Assembly: GCF_000340435.2 (NCBI RefSeq)
Contig: NZ_CP011883.2
Location: 3,022,687 to 3,086,686 of the forward strand
DNA: 64,000 nt
Direction: 5' to 3'
Source of the DNA: Mycobacterium haemophilum DSM 44634
Lineage (GTDB): Bacteria; Actinomycetota; Actinomycetes; Mycobacteriales; Mycobacteriaceae
Below are positions 9,164-17,510 of the stretch, in pieces (position 1 is the first letter of the stretch; every line of letters starts with the position of its first letter). The notes beneath the pieces are model-generated. The model saw only the letters and a program-made list of their open reading frames with translations, was not told where the DNA came from and did not search any database. Position numbers and translations under genes: made by a program.

Positions 9164-10582
9164 TCACCTCACTTCCAGACTCAGCAGATCGTCGACCGTC
9201 TCCCGGCGCAGGATCAGACGAGCCCGCCCGGCGCGCACCGCGACCACAGCGGGACGGCCGATCATGTTGTAACGGCTTGACAGCGAATAGCAGTAGGCCC
9301 CCGTTGCGGCGACCCCAACCAGGTCGCCGGGCTGCAGGTCGCCGGGTACCCAGGTGTCACGCACCACGATATCGCCACTTTCGCAGTGCTTTCCGACGAT
9401 CCGAGCAGGTATCGCTGCCGCATCGCTGGTTCTCGAGACAAGTCGGACGTCATATTGTGCGTCGTAGAGCGCGGTACGAATGTTATCGCTCATGCCGCCG
9501 TCGACGCTGACGTAACGCCGGTTCGCGGTGGCGCTGACGTCGACGTCCTTGACGGTGCCGACTTCATACAGGGTGATGGTGCCTGGTCCGGCAATGGCGC
9601 GTCCGGGCTCGACCACAAGCTTGGGCGCCGGCAGCCCCACCGCGGCCGACTCGTTGCTCACGATGGCGCTCAGCTTGGCCGCCAGCTCGGCGATCGGCGG
9701 TGGGTCGTCGTCCGGCAGGTACGAGATACCCAGGCCGCCACCGAGATCGACGGTCGATAGCTGGGCCGTCTTGCCGGGTCCAAACTCACCGACAATCTCG
9801 CGCAGCAGGCCGATAACCCGGTGCGCGGCAAGCTCGAAGCCGGCGACATCGAAGATCTGCGAACCGATGTGGCTGTGCAGCCCAACCAGTCGCAGATGAT
9901 CGGTCGCGAACACCCGGCGGACCGCTGCCATCGCCGCACCGCTGGCCACCGACAGCCCGAACTTTTGGTCTTCGTGTGCAGTGGCGATGAACTCATGGGT
10001 GTGCGCCTCTACACCGACGGTCAGGCGCACCAGGACATCTTGGATGATGCCCGCTTCGCCCGCGATGGCGTCGAGGCGCTCGATTTCGGTCGTCGAGTCT
10101 AAAACGATATGGCCCACTCCGGCTTTGACTGCGTCAGTCAACTCTGCGACCGATTTGTTGTTGCCGTGCAAGGTAATCCGCTCTGGCGGAAAGGCGGCGT
10201 GCAGCGCGACGGCCAGCTCGCCGCCGCTGCACACGTCGAGAGAAAGACCTTCCTCGTCGATCCACCGCGCTATCTCGGTGCACAGGAAGGCCTTGGCGGC
10301 ATAGTGCACATTTTCCCCGCCGCCGAATGCCGCCGCAATCTCCCGGCAACGGGCGCGAAAGTCGTCCTCGTCGATGACGAACAGCGGAGTCCCGTACTCC
10401 TGGGCAAGGTCGGTCAGCTTGCTGCCGGCAATGCAGGCCACGCCGGTTTCGTCGCGAGTTGTGTTGCGTGGCCATACATTTGACGCTAGCTGCAACAGAT
10501 CGTCTGGAGCTTGCCGCCGCGACAGGGTCGCGGTGTGACGGGTTTCTTCGGCGTGCCGGGGACCGGCGGGATGGGCGTTCAC
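9164..10582 (-). CDS. lysA: Diaminopimelate decarboxylase
   Basis: A 472-residue fold-III PLP decarboxylase making lysine from meso-diaminopimelate, the last step of lysine synthesis. The PLP lysine is in NVHYAAKAFLC, the HIGSQIFD and GGGLGISY stretches are present, and the C-terminal barrel has the CESGD and GAYCYSLSS motifs. The GTG at 10582 overlaps the argS stop as GTGA. This start adds about 25 residues relative to the H37Rv protein (which begins near the ASNVWPRNTT segment), so a later start cannot be excluded. Confidence 0.95.
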   Translation of the reverse strand: MNAHPAGPRHAEETRHTATLSRRQAPDDLLQLASNVWPRNTTRDETGVACIAGSKLTDLAQEYGTPLFVIDEDDFRARCREIAAAFGGGENVHYAAKAFLCTEIARWIDEEGLSLDVCSGGELAVALHAAFPPERITLHGNNKSVAELTDAVKAGVGHIVLDSTTEIERLDAIAGEAGIIQDVLVRLTVGVEAHTHEFIATAHEDQKFGLSVASGAAMAAVRRVFATDHLRLVGLHSHIGSQIFDVAGFELAAHRVIGLLREIVGEFGPGKTAQLSTVDLGGGLGISYLPDDDPPPIAELAAKLSAIVSNESAAVGLPAPKLVVEPGRAIAGPGTITLYEVGTVKDVDVSATANRRYVSVDGGMSDNIRTALYDAQYDVRLVSRTSDAAAIPARIVGKHCESGDIVVRDTWVPGDLQPGDLVGVAATGAYCYSLSSRYNMIGRPAVVAVRAGRARLILRRETVDDLLSLEVR

Positions 10583-12231
10583 ATCCGCTCCGGTGCGCTG
10601 ACTCCAAGTATTGCCAGCCCGTTAGCAATAACCTGACGAGTGGCCTGGCACAGGGCCAGGCGCGCGGTGTGCAGATCGGTAGGCTGCTCGTCGCCCTGAG
10701 GCAACACCCGACAGGAGTCGTAAAACCGGTGGTAGTCGCCGGCGAGGTCTTCCAGGTAACGGCATACCCGATGGGGTTCTCTTAGCGACGCAGCTGTTTT
10801 CAGCACCCGCGGGAATTCACCGACGGTGCGCAATAGCGCACCTTCTTTGTCGTGGCTGAGCAGCTCGAGGTTGCCGGTGTCCGGGATCAGGCCGAGTTCG
10901 GCGGCGTTGCGGGCCAGTGCCGATAGCCGGGCATGCGCGTATTGCACGTAATAGACCGGGTTTTCATTCGATGCCGAGGACCACAGCTCCAGGTCGATGT
11001 CGATCGCGGTGTCCACCGACGAGCGGATCAGGCTGTAGCGCGCGGCGTCGACGCCGATCGCCTCGACCAGGTCGTCGAGGGTGATCACGGTGCCGGCTCG
11101 CTTGCTCATCCGGACCGGCTGGCCGTCGCGGACCAGGTTCACCATCTGCCCGATGAGCACCTCGACGGTGGCCGGGTCATCGCCGAATGCGGCGGCCGCA
11201 GCCTTGAGTCGGGCGATGTATCCGTGGTGGTCGGCACCGAGCATGTAGATGCACAGGTCGAAGCCGCGTTGCCGTTTGTCGAGGTAGTAGGCAAGATCGC
11301 CGGCGATATAAGCCGGCTTGCCATCGCTCTTGATCACGACGCGGTCCTTGTCGTCACCAAAAGCGCTGGTGCGCAACCAGGTTGCGCCATCTTTTTCGTA
11401 GATGTTGCCGGTCTCGCGCAGCCTGGCGATGGCCTGATCGACGCGGCCGCTGGTGTGCATCGAGTCTTCGTGGGTGTAGACGTCGAAGTCAGTGCCGAAC
11501 TCGTGCAGTGACTTTTTGATGTGGGTGAACATCAGGTCAACGCCGATTTCGCGGACGGTCTCGTGCATCTCGGGTTCGGGCAGGCTCAGCGCGTCGGGCG
11601 CCTGCTGCATCACCTGCGCGGCGATATCGGTGATGTAGGTGCCCGCGTAGCCGTCGGCCGGGGTGGGCTCGCCTTTGGCCGCGGCGATCAGCGAGTTGGT
11701 GAACCGGTCGATCTGGGCGCCGTGGTCGTTGAAATAGTATTCGCGCACCACGTCGGCACCCTGTGTGGTGAGGAGGCGGCCGAGGGCGTCGCCGACGGCG
11801 GCCCACCGAGTGCCGCCGATGTGGATCGGTCCGGTCGGGTTGGCCGAGACGAATTCCAGGTTGATCTGGTGGCCGGCCAGCGCCTCGGAGTGACCGAAGC
11901 TGTTGCCAGCGTCAATGACGGTGTTGACAACTTTGGCCTGCGCCGACGCCTCGAGGCGCATGTTGATGAAGCCGGGTCCGGCCACCTCTACGTCCGCGAT
12001 GCCGTCGGCCTGCACCAGCGCTTCGGCAAGCCATCCGGCCAGCTCACGCGGGTTTGCGCCGACTTTTTTGCCCAGCTGCATGGCCAGGTTGCTGGCGTAA
12101 TCGCCGTGCTCGGGATTGCGCGGCCGCTCGACGGTGACCGTCGGCGGCAGAGCGGCAGCGTCGAGCCCACGCTCGGCCAGCACCGCAGTAGCGGTGGTTT
12201 TGAGCAGCTCAGCCAGGTCGGCGGGGGTCAC
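10579..12231 (-). CDS. argS: Arginyl-tRNA synthetase
   Basis: A 550-residue class I synthetase. The HIGH signature reads SANPTGPIHIGGTRWAAVGD and the MSK-type loop reads QPVRMSKRAGT. An N-terminal add-1 domain (residues ~1-110) and a C-terminal anticodon-binding helical bundle (RLSALARNA...) are recognisable. The GTG at 12231 (VTPADLAELL) reproduces the M. tuberculosis length. Longer readings run into the minisatellite upstream and are rejected. The neighbouring tRNA-Arg(CCG), read from the opposite strand 310 nt away, is one of its substrates. Confidence 0.96.
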   Translation of the reverse strand: MTPADLAELLKTTATAVLAERGLDAAALPPTVTVERPRNPEHGDYASNLAMQLGKKVGANPRELAGWLAEALVQADGIADVEVAGPGFINMRLEASAQAKVVNTVIDAGNSFGHSEALAGHQINLEFVSANPTGPIHIGGTRWAAVGDALGRLLTTQGADVVREYYFNDHGAQIDRFTNSLIAAAKGEPTPADGYAGTYITDIAAQVMQQAPDALSLPEPEMHETVREIGVDLMFTHIKKSLHEFGTDFDVYTHEDSMHTSGRVDQAIARLRETGNIYEKDGATWLRTSAFGDDKDRVVIKSDGKPAYIAGDLAYYLDKRQRGFDLCIYMLGADHHGYIARLKAAAAAFGDDPATVEVLIGQMVNLVRDGQPVRMSKRAGTVITLDDLVEAIGVDAARYSLIRSSVDTAIDIDLELWSSASNENPVYYVQYAHARLSALARNAAELGLIPDTGNLELLSHDKEGALLRTVGEFPRVLKTAASLREPHRVCRYLEDLAGDYHRFYDSCRVLPQGDEQPTDLHTARLALCQATRQVIANGLAILGVSAPERM

Positions 12232-12286
12232 GAACGTCCATCCTATGGGCTGGGGCCATAACGCCCGAATCCGTCGCGGTGGCCGC

Positions 12287-12484
12287 CAGCCCGGCGACGA
12301 TGCAGACGGCGTAGCCGTCTGAGGAGGAGCCGGGCAATGCAGCCCAGCCCGGCGACGATGCAGACGGCGTAGCCGTCTGAGGAGGAGCCGGGCAATGCAG
12401 CCCAGCCCGGCGACGATGCAGACGGCATGGCCGTCTGAGGTGGGGGCACCTCCCGCTTGCCGGGGCGAGCCGGGCAATGCAGCC
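12287..12484. repeat. 58-bp minisatellite, three units, last one expanded
   Basis: Units begin at 12287, 12345 and 12403, giving an exact 58-bp period. The first two are almost identical, each containing CGACGATGCAGACGGC, GCCGTCTGAGGAGGAGC and CGGGCAATGCAGCC. The third is 82 bp because it carries an inserted block around TGGGGGCACCTCCCGCTTGC and differs at a few bases. Unit length and core sequence resemble the 58-bp mycobacterial ETR-type VNTR units I remember. It lies between the divergent argS and tRNA-Arg genes. There are no unique spacers, so it is not a CRISPR. Confidence 0.9.
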
Positions 12485-12541
12485 CAGTCATCCCGATGCG
12501 TTAGTCTGTCGGGGCCCACTGGCGCAACATGTTATTCGTGC

Positions 12542-12614
12542 GCCCCCGTAGCTCAGGGGATAGAGCGTCTGCCTCCGGAGCAGAAGGCCGCAGGTTCGAA
12601 TCCTGCCGGGGGCA
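12542..12614 (+). tRNA. tRNA-Arg (anticodon CCG)
   Basis: A 73-nt cloverleaf. The acceptor stem GCCCCCG (12542-12548) pairs with CGGGGGC (12607-12613), followed by discriminator A at 12614. The D-arm is GCTCAGGGGATAGAGC, the anticodon stem is TCTGC/GCAGA with anticodon CCG at 12575-12577, and the T-arm contains GGTTCGAATCC. CCA is not encoded. It reads CGG arginine codons, common in this GC-rich genome. The 3' end abuts a block with integrase remnants, suggesting past use as an integration site. Confidence 0.97.
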
Positions 12615-12739
12615 CTATCTGACCAGCACGTTTGCAGGTCCGTGCGAGATTCGTGCAACTAAAGGTCATCGGCGTGACGCCAACGGATACGCGGCACGCC
12701 TCCGTGAGCAGCGCGGTGACCGGCCCTAGGCTGGAACAC

Positions 12740-13096
12740 GTGAGCTGGGCCCACATCTTCACAACCCATGAGTTCTGGACGGGCGGCGTCATCGTGGGCG
12801 GTCTCGGCAGTATCGGCACCTACTTCACCACACACGCCAGTGACAAGCGGAAGTTCAAACAAGAAGACAAGGTGCTCGACCGCAGAGAAACCCGCGAGGA
12901 CAAGCTGCGCGAAGAAGAGAATCTTTATGCGGCAGCCAGCGAGTTCACCGAGGTTTGCACGGACATACTTACCAACACGATCGACACCAAGCGCGCCTTC
13001 AACGCGATTCGGGACATGTTCTATAACCGCGCGGGCAGGGCCGACCCTAACGTAGAGAACAAGCGGCGTCCGCCTGCCCGAGCCACTTGGCTTTAA
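12740..13096 (+). CDS. Hypothetical membrane-anchored protein, probably 3'-truncated
   Basis: An open frame from a GTG at 12740 (VSWAHIF), extendable upstream to 12632. It encodes a hydrophobic segment (WTGGVIVGGLGSIGTYF), then a strongly charged, probably coiled-coil stretch (DKRKFKQEDKVLDRRETR), then a helical part ending near NAIRDMFYNRAG. After ~13040 composition changes and the frame runs into sequence that, on the other strand, encodes the integrase fragment. The last ~20 residues are therefore probably a fusion artefact. The single-anchor plus charged-helix design resembles small phage or mobile-element proteins. No family was recognised. Confidence 0.45.
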   Translation: MSWAHIFTTHEFWTGGVIVGGLGSIGTYFTTHASDKRKFKQEDKVLDRRETREDKLREEENLYAAASEFTEVCTDILTNTIDTKRAFNAIRDMFYNRAGRADPNVENKRRPPARATWL

Positions 13097-13256
13097 CGGC
13101 CAGTGGCACGCCCCGAAGGTGCAACGCTGTGCCACACGAGTGGCGGGCGTCGTGCAGCCGGATCGGGCGTACAGCCGCAGCTTTGACGAGTTGGCCCCAC
13201 ATCCGCGTGAGCGAGTCGCGGGTGTATTGATCGATGCCGGGGTCATGTCCTTCCAC
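13047..13256 (-). pseudogene. Tyrosine recombinase (phage integrase) C-terminal fragment
   Basis: A 69-residue minus-strand frame carries the catalytic-domain block IRLHDARHSCGTALHLRG followed by VPLAVKAKWLGQADA. HDAR is the HxxR box of tyrosine recombinases, and WLG is followed by Q where a histidine (LGH) is usual. The active-site tyrosine region is missing because the frame ends after ADAACSLR, and there is no N-terminal core-binding or arm domain upstream in frame. It lies 430-640 nt from the tRNA-Arg 3' end, the typical place for such an integrase. I read it as the scar of a lost integrated element. Confidence 0.75.
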
Positions 13257-13617
13257 ATCCAGCCTGAGAAGTCACGTCAACGATGACCCTCGTACCACAA
13301 TTGATGACGTCGATGGCCAGCGTCGGCCCCTCAGCAGTCTGTGTGTTGTATCCGCGGTGCAGCGGTCGAATGCCGACGAGCTTGGATTGAGCAACGTCTT
13401 CCGCGTTACGTTCTCGTGTTCGCTCAAGCCGGTCGCTCGTAGCAACCCACAGCGCCACACTGGCCGGGTCAAGGAACCGATTGCGGGCAGGGCATTGACA
13501 ACCAATCCAGCATGGATCTCTGCGCCGGTCGCCGTCAGTAACGTCGGCAAGCCGATAAAGACGGCGACGAGTATGGCCGCGGACCAGACGATGGCAACGA
13601 GCTTCGCCAGAATTGTG
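13243..13617 (-). pseudogene. Degenerate small membrane-protein remnant
   Basis: Minus-strand translation from about 13617 reads through a clear transmembrane-like helix (LVAIVWSAAILVAVFIGLP) and on to VVNALPAIGSL. It then appears to continue in another frame (SVALWVATSDRLERTRERN, then AEDVAQSKLVGIRPLH) down to 13243. No ATG or GTG lies at a sensible place before the helix. This looks like a frameshifted gene next to the integrase fragment. No family was recognised and the frame join is my inference. Confidence 0.3.
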
Positions 13618-13700
13618 CTGACATGCTGGTGACCTTAGGTGCAGCAGCGCAGCAGCGGGTCAGGAGCCATGCTGTCGATGACAACAAGCGGCGCTTTGAA

Positions 13701-14000
13701 TCAGCCAGCGCACGCAGCTAGTGGACGAATGTGCTCGAGCTCGGCGCTCTTGTCGATGCGGACCATGTCGGCGTCGTAGCGCGCCTGTAGGTTGATCCAG
13801 AACATGTCACTAAGGCCCAGTGCCCGCGATAGCCGCAGCCCAGTGTCAGCCGTGATGGCACGCCGGCCGGCGATGATCTCACTCAGGCGGGTCTGCGGTA
13901 CGCCGATCTCCTTCGCGAGACGGTAGGGGGTGATCCTCATGGGTACCAGGAACTCCTCGGCGAGGATCTCGCCGGGGTGGGTGGGTGCGAAATCGGCCAT
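13701..14000 (-). CDS. higA: HigA/VapI-type antitoxin
   Basis: A 99-residue HTH_3 (Cro/CI) protein. The helix-turn-helix covers YRLAKEIGVPQTRLSEII and is followed by AGRRAITADTGLRLSRALG, the signature of the HigA/VapI addiction-antidote group. FWINLQARYD is the conserved tail. The ATG at 14000 has AAAGGAG eight nt upstream. It lies 14 nt downstream of higB, the usual toxin-first order of higBA. It should neutralise HigB and repress the shared promoter. Confidence 0.9.
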   Translation of the reverse strand: MADFAPTHPGEILAEEFLVPMRITPYRLAKEIGVPQTRLSEIIAGRRAITADTGLRLSRALGLSDMFWINLQARYDADMVRIDKSAELEHIRPLAACAG

Positions 14001-14014
14001 TGTTTGCTCCTTTC

Positions 14015-14305
14015 TCAGTCGTGGTAGTCAACCAGTTCAACGTTGTCCGCGCCGCCGTTGCTCCACTTGAAGCAGATTCGGTACTGGTCGTTGATGCGGA
14101 TGCTGTGTTGCCCTTCACGGCCGCCCTTAGCCGTCAGCTTTTCCAAGCGGTTCCCTGGAGGAACCCGTAGATCGTTGATGTTCTCTGCGGCGTCGAGGAT
14201 CTGCATCTTCCGGCGAACCGCTTTCGCCAGATCCTTGCTGATCCCTTTCGGGCAGCGCAGCTCCCAGATCTTCTGGGTGTCGCTGTCGCTGAACGACCGG
14301 ATCAC
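14015..14305 (-). CDS. higB: HigB/RelE-type toxin
   Basis: A 96-residue RelE/ParE-superfamily protein of the HigB (GraT) type, a ribosome-dependent mRNA endonuclease in characterised members. Recognisable parts are MIRSF at the start, AVRRKMQILDAA, the PPGNRLEKL loop and the C-terminal strand pair QHSIRINDQYRICFKW, ending in VELVDYHD. Length is normal and the frame is intact, so the module looks functional. The GTG at 14305 lies 13 nt from an inverted repeat that probably is the operator. Confidence 0.88.
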   Translation of the reverse strand: MIRSFSDSDTQKIWELRCPKGISKDLAKAVRRKMQILDAAENINDLRVPPGNRLEKLTAKGGREGQHSIRINDQYRICFKWSNGGADNVELVDYHD

Positions 14306-14317
14306 GAGTCTGTATGC

Positions 14318-14332
14318 TAACGCTGTCCGTTA
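14318..14332 (-). promoter_or_regulatory. Candidate higBA operator (inverted repeat)
   Basis: TAACG-N5-CGTTA is a perfect palindrome 13-27 nt upstream of the higB GTG, in an AT-richer stretch. A further TAACG occurs at 14334. Antitoxin HTH domains of this class bind such short palindromes over their own promoter, so autoregulation is likely. No binding evidence is available from sequence. Confidence 0.45.
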
Positions 14333-14772
14333 CTAACGTCAAACATTAGCAGTCAGCGGGCCCGCCCGGGGGGCTATCCACTGCCACGGGCAAGCGCACC
14401 CTCGAAAACGCCCTTTGACGGTTGTCTGCTTTTTCGTTTAGCGGCAAATAGATAATTGTCGACCCGGTATCGCGAGCGGTGCCCACCCGCCGGGGCCCCA
14501 TGCACGCCCGCGGTTCGGTCGCCGTCCTGTCAATGCCTTACGGGCCGGCCCGCCAGGCGACACGGCCACACCACCGGGGCGAGGGCATCGCGAACCGACA
14601 TCCACCTAGCCGGTCCCTCAGACCACTACGACGGGCTCACCTCAGGTAGCGACAACCAGATGTGACGAAAACGCCATATGACCAGTTGCGATGCACATAT
14701 GCTGCTGGTTGTCCGTACTTCTTGCGGTGACTGGTGATCGCCGACCGTCGTGCTTGGGTTGGGAGTTGGGGC
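14333..14772. other. Intergenic region between higBA and the PE_PGRS gene
   Basis: About 440 bp without a convincing gene. Most is GC-rich and fragmentary in all frames. A short AT-rich stretch at ~14420-14460 (containing AAATAGATAATTG) and another around 14670-14705 could hold the PE_PGRS promoter. I could not identify a confident -35/-10 pair or a repeat. Confidence 0.5.
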
Positions 14773-16650
14773 ATGTCTTTTGTGACCGCGGTGCCAGAAG
14801 CGGTGTCGGTAGCAGCAAACGATTTGGCCAGCATCGGCTCGGCGATCAACTCGGCTAACGCGGCCGCGGCGTTGTCAACGACGGGGATGATGGCCGCGGC
14901 CGCCGACGAGGTGTCAGCGGGCATCGCGGCGCTCTTCGGTGCATACGCGCAGGGGTATCAGACGCTCAGCAATCAGGCGGCAGCGTTTCATGAACAGTTC
15001 GTTCAGGTCCTGACCGCGGGTGCGGGGTCCTACGCGGCCGCCGAAGCCGCGAACGCCTCACCGTTGCAGATACTGGAGCAGGGTGTGCTGGACGTGGTGA
15101 ATGCGCCAACTCAGGTGCTATTGGGGCGTCCGATAATCGGCAACGGCACCAACGGGACGACGCCGGGGCAGCCCGGCGGGGCGGGCGGGTTGTTGTTCGG
15201 CAACGGCGGCAACGGTGCGGCCGGCGCGGTCGGTCAGCCCGGCGGCGCCGGCGGCGCGGCGGGGCTGATCGGCAAGGGCGGCATGGGTGGAGCGGGTGGT
15301 GCCGGCGCAGCCGGCGGGACCGGCGGGGCAGGCGGATGGCTGTACGGCAACGGCGGGTAGTGGCGGGACCGGCGGTGTCGGCGTGGCCGGCATTAACGGC
15401 GGCATTGGAGCTGTCGGGGGCAACGGCGGCAACGCTGGCCTAATCGGTACCGGAGGGGCCGGTGGTACCGGCGGGGCCGGACTAGCCGGGGCAACAGGTG
15501 TCAACCCCACTGCCGGCCCCGCGGCCAGCACCGGCACCAGCCCCGCGGATGTCGTTGGGCCGGACAGCCAAACTGGCTCCAACGGCGGCACCGGGGCCAC
15601 AGGTGTCGGCCTGACTCCGACGGGCGGCACCGGCGGCGAAGGTGCCAGCGCGACATCCACCTCGGGTACTAGCGTCACTGCCACGGGCGGTGCCGGCGGC
15701 AGCCCGGGTGCCTCCATCGCCGGCGGCGCCGGCGCTGCCGGCGGCGCAGGGGGCAACGCGACAGTCACCGATTTCAACGGCAATGCCATCGGCGGTAACG
15801 GTGCCAACGGGACCATGGGGGTGGCCCCCGGCAGCAGTGGCGGCGACGGCGGCGACGGTGGCACCGCCACCACGGTGCGGGGCGTCGGTGCCACCCAGGG
15901 GGGTAGTGGCGGTTCCGGTGGCAACGGCGCCACCGGCGCTTCCGGCGGCAACGGCAGCGCTGGCGGGCCGGCGGCGCGGGCGGCACCGGCGGAACGCTGT
16001 TCGGCAACGGCGGCAACGGCGGCGTAGGTGGGCGGCGGCGTCGGCGGCGGCGGCGCAGCCGGCGGTGCGGTGGTATCGGTGGTAACGCCGGCACCGCGAC
16101 GGTCAACGGCACCAGCAGCTCCGCCAATATCTCGTCCACCGGCGGAGCGGGCGGTCATGGCGGCACCGGCGGCGAGGGTGGCACCGGCGGCACCGGCGGC
16201 ACCGGCGGCGCCGGCGGTAACGGCGGCGCGGCAGTGGGGTTGTTCGGCAACGGCGGCAACGGGGGTGATGCCGGGGCCGGTGGGGCCGGCGGCCTCGGCG
16301 GGGTCGGCGGGGGCGGCGGCGACGCCGGCAATGGCGGCGACGGTAACGGCGTGCCTGGGGTTGACACCGTCGGTGGCGCCGGTGGCACCGGCGGTAACGC
16401 TGGCAACGGAGGCACCGGCGGAACCGGCGGCATCGGCGGTGTTCCCGGTGGAACGGGTGGGCACGGAGGGTTCCTGAGCGGTGCCTCGGGTACCGGCGGT
16501 ACCGCAGGACCTGGTGGTGCCGGCGGCGCGGGCGGCCCTGGAGGTACATCGGTCGGCACTGGCGGTACGAGCGGCACCGGAGCGATCAGCCCTCCCCAAA
16601 GCCCCAACGGCAACCCTGGCACCAACGGCGCGGACGGCTCACACGGTTAA
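14773..16650 (+). pseudogene. PE_PGRS family gene with several frameshifts
   Basis: The ATG at 14773 starts a normal PE domain (MSFVTAVPEAVSVAANDLASI, ~95 residues) followed by the linker GRPIIGNGTNGTTPG and Gly-Ala/Gly-Asn PGRS repeats (GGAGG, GNGGNGG). The frame stops at TAG 15358-15360, where GGCGGGTAG has one G too many. The PGRS reading continues in the next frame to 16027 and then shifts more than once between about 15965 and 16080. The final stretch runs in the original frame from ~16090 and ends at TAA 16648-16650 (NGADGSHG). PE_PGRS proteins are exported by ESX-5 to the cell surface. Either the gene is decayed or the assembly has indel errors in this extreme GC repeat. Confidence 0.8.
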
Positions 16651-16670
16651 GCATCTCGGTTGGCGCGGAA

Positions 16671-16724
16671 CCTATTTGCCTGCCGCGGACGGTCGTGCTG
16701 CTCGTTTCGCAAGGGCCAAATAGG
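16671..16724 (+). terminator. Candidate hairpin after the PE_PGRS gene
   Basis: CCTATTTGCC (16671-16680) pairs with GGCCAAATAGG (16714-16724), with one bulge, around a 33-nt loop, starting 20 nt after the PE_PGRS stop. There is no T-tract. It may end or protect the transcript between two convergent genes. Confidence 0.35.
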
Positions 16725-16916
16725 CTGCGAACTCATCGTTGTCGAATGGACCCCGGGGGCCAGGCGCCTGCCATGGAGGTCGATCCGACAGGTATTGGCA
16801 CTGAGCGGGCGCAAGCCTGTCCGGATTGCTGCGCAAGCGGAGATGGCTAGACCGCGTGGATTGTCACGATCACCGGTCGCATCAGCTCACCTCGAAATAG
16901 CTGCGGGCAGCGCCGT

Positions 16917-17438
16917 TTATCGAGGCCCCACGGAAAACGCGGCCACCGGCATTTCAACGGATCCCCGGCACGGACCACTGTCGATGTCCGTGTGCCAGGT
17001 ACCGCGCAACGACCCGTCGGGCTGGGGCGTATAGAACGCCCACGACTTCGCCGGTGCCCACACCTTCGGAACGCCTTCTCCCATATAGCAATCCCACTGG
17101 AAATCGAAGTGCTCGACCCATCTGGTTCCGTCCCACCTGTAGCGCGACGGCGTGGGCAGCGTCGGGTTTTTCGGAGTAGGTCCGTCGGTCGCAGTAGCGA
17201 GGCACCTACCTGCCGAACATGAGGTGACAAACACATAGTCGGCGCTGAAAGTGGGTTCGGCTTGGCTGGCGGCCGCGCTAGTGCCGGTCTTGTTCACGGC
17301 ATATCTCACCAACGAGTATTTGCCATTCCAGGACGGCATCGCCGCGTGCACCACAGCCACGGGGGCGACAAAAGTCACGACTGCCATGACGCTGAGCACC
17401 GCAGCCAACTGAGTTGCACACCTCGATCGCGGATCCAT
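16917..17438 (-). CDS. Conserved mycobacterial secreted protein
   Basis: A ~173-residue protein with a Sec signal peptide: hydrophobic core LAAVLSVMAVVTFVAPVAVV, probable cleavage after VVHA, before AMPSWNGKYSL. The mature part has four cysteines (TSCSAGRC, WDCYMGEG, SGPCRG) and a Trp-rich stretch (YRWDGTRWVEHFDFQW). It resembles the short secreted protein Rv1291c that lies near tRNA-Arg in H37Rv, as I remember it. Function is unknown. The ATG at 17438 is chosen because it gives a compact signal peptide. An in-frame start 10 codons earlier is possible. Confidence 0.8.
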   Translation of the reverse strand: MDPRSRCATQLAAVLSVMAVVTFVAPVAVVHAAMPSWNGKYSLVRYAVNKTGTSAAASQAEPTFSADYVFVTSCSAGRCLATATDGPTPKNPTLPTPSRYRWDGTRWVEHFDFQWDCYMGEGVPKVWAPAKSWAFYTPQPDGSLRGTWHTDIDSGPCRGSVEMPVAAFSVGPR

Positions 17439-17510
17439 CGTGTCAATGGTGCGGGTTCGATGACGCAATGCGATATCAGCACGGACACGATCGCGCTGTG
17501 GTAGCTCGGC

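Noticed and set aside
12287..12484. Possible CRISPR array
   Set aside because: Units are contiguous with no unique spacers and there are no cas genes.
12659..13258. 199-codon minus-strand frame across the integrase remnant
   Set aside because: It is a different frame from the one showing recombinase motifs and has no recognisable domain.
15118..16599. 493-codon minus-strand frame over the PE_PGRS gene
   Set aside because: It is the reverse complement of glycine-rich repeats, giving low-complexity Pro/Ala sequence; no start context or motif.
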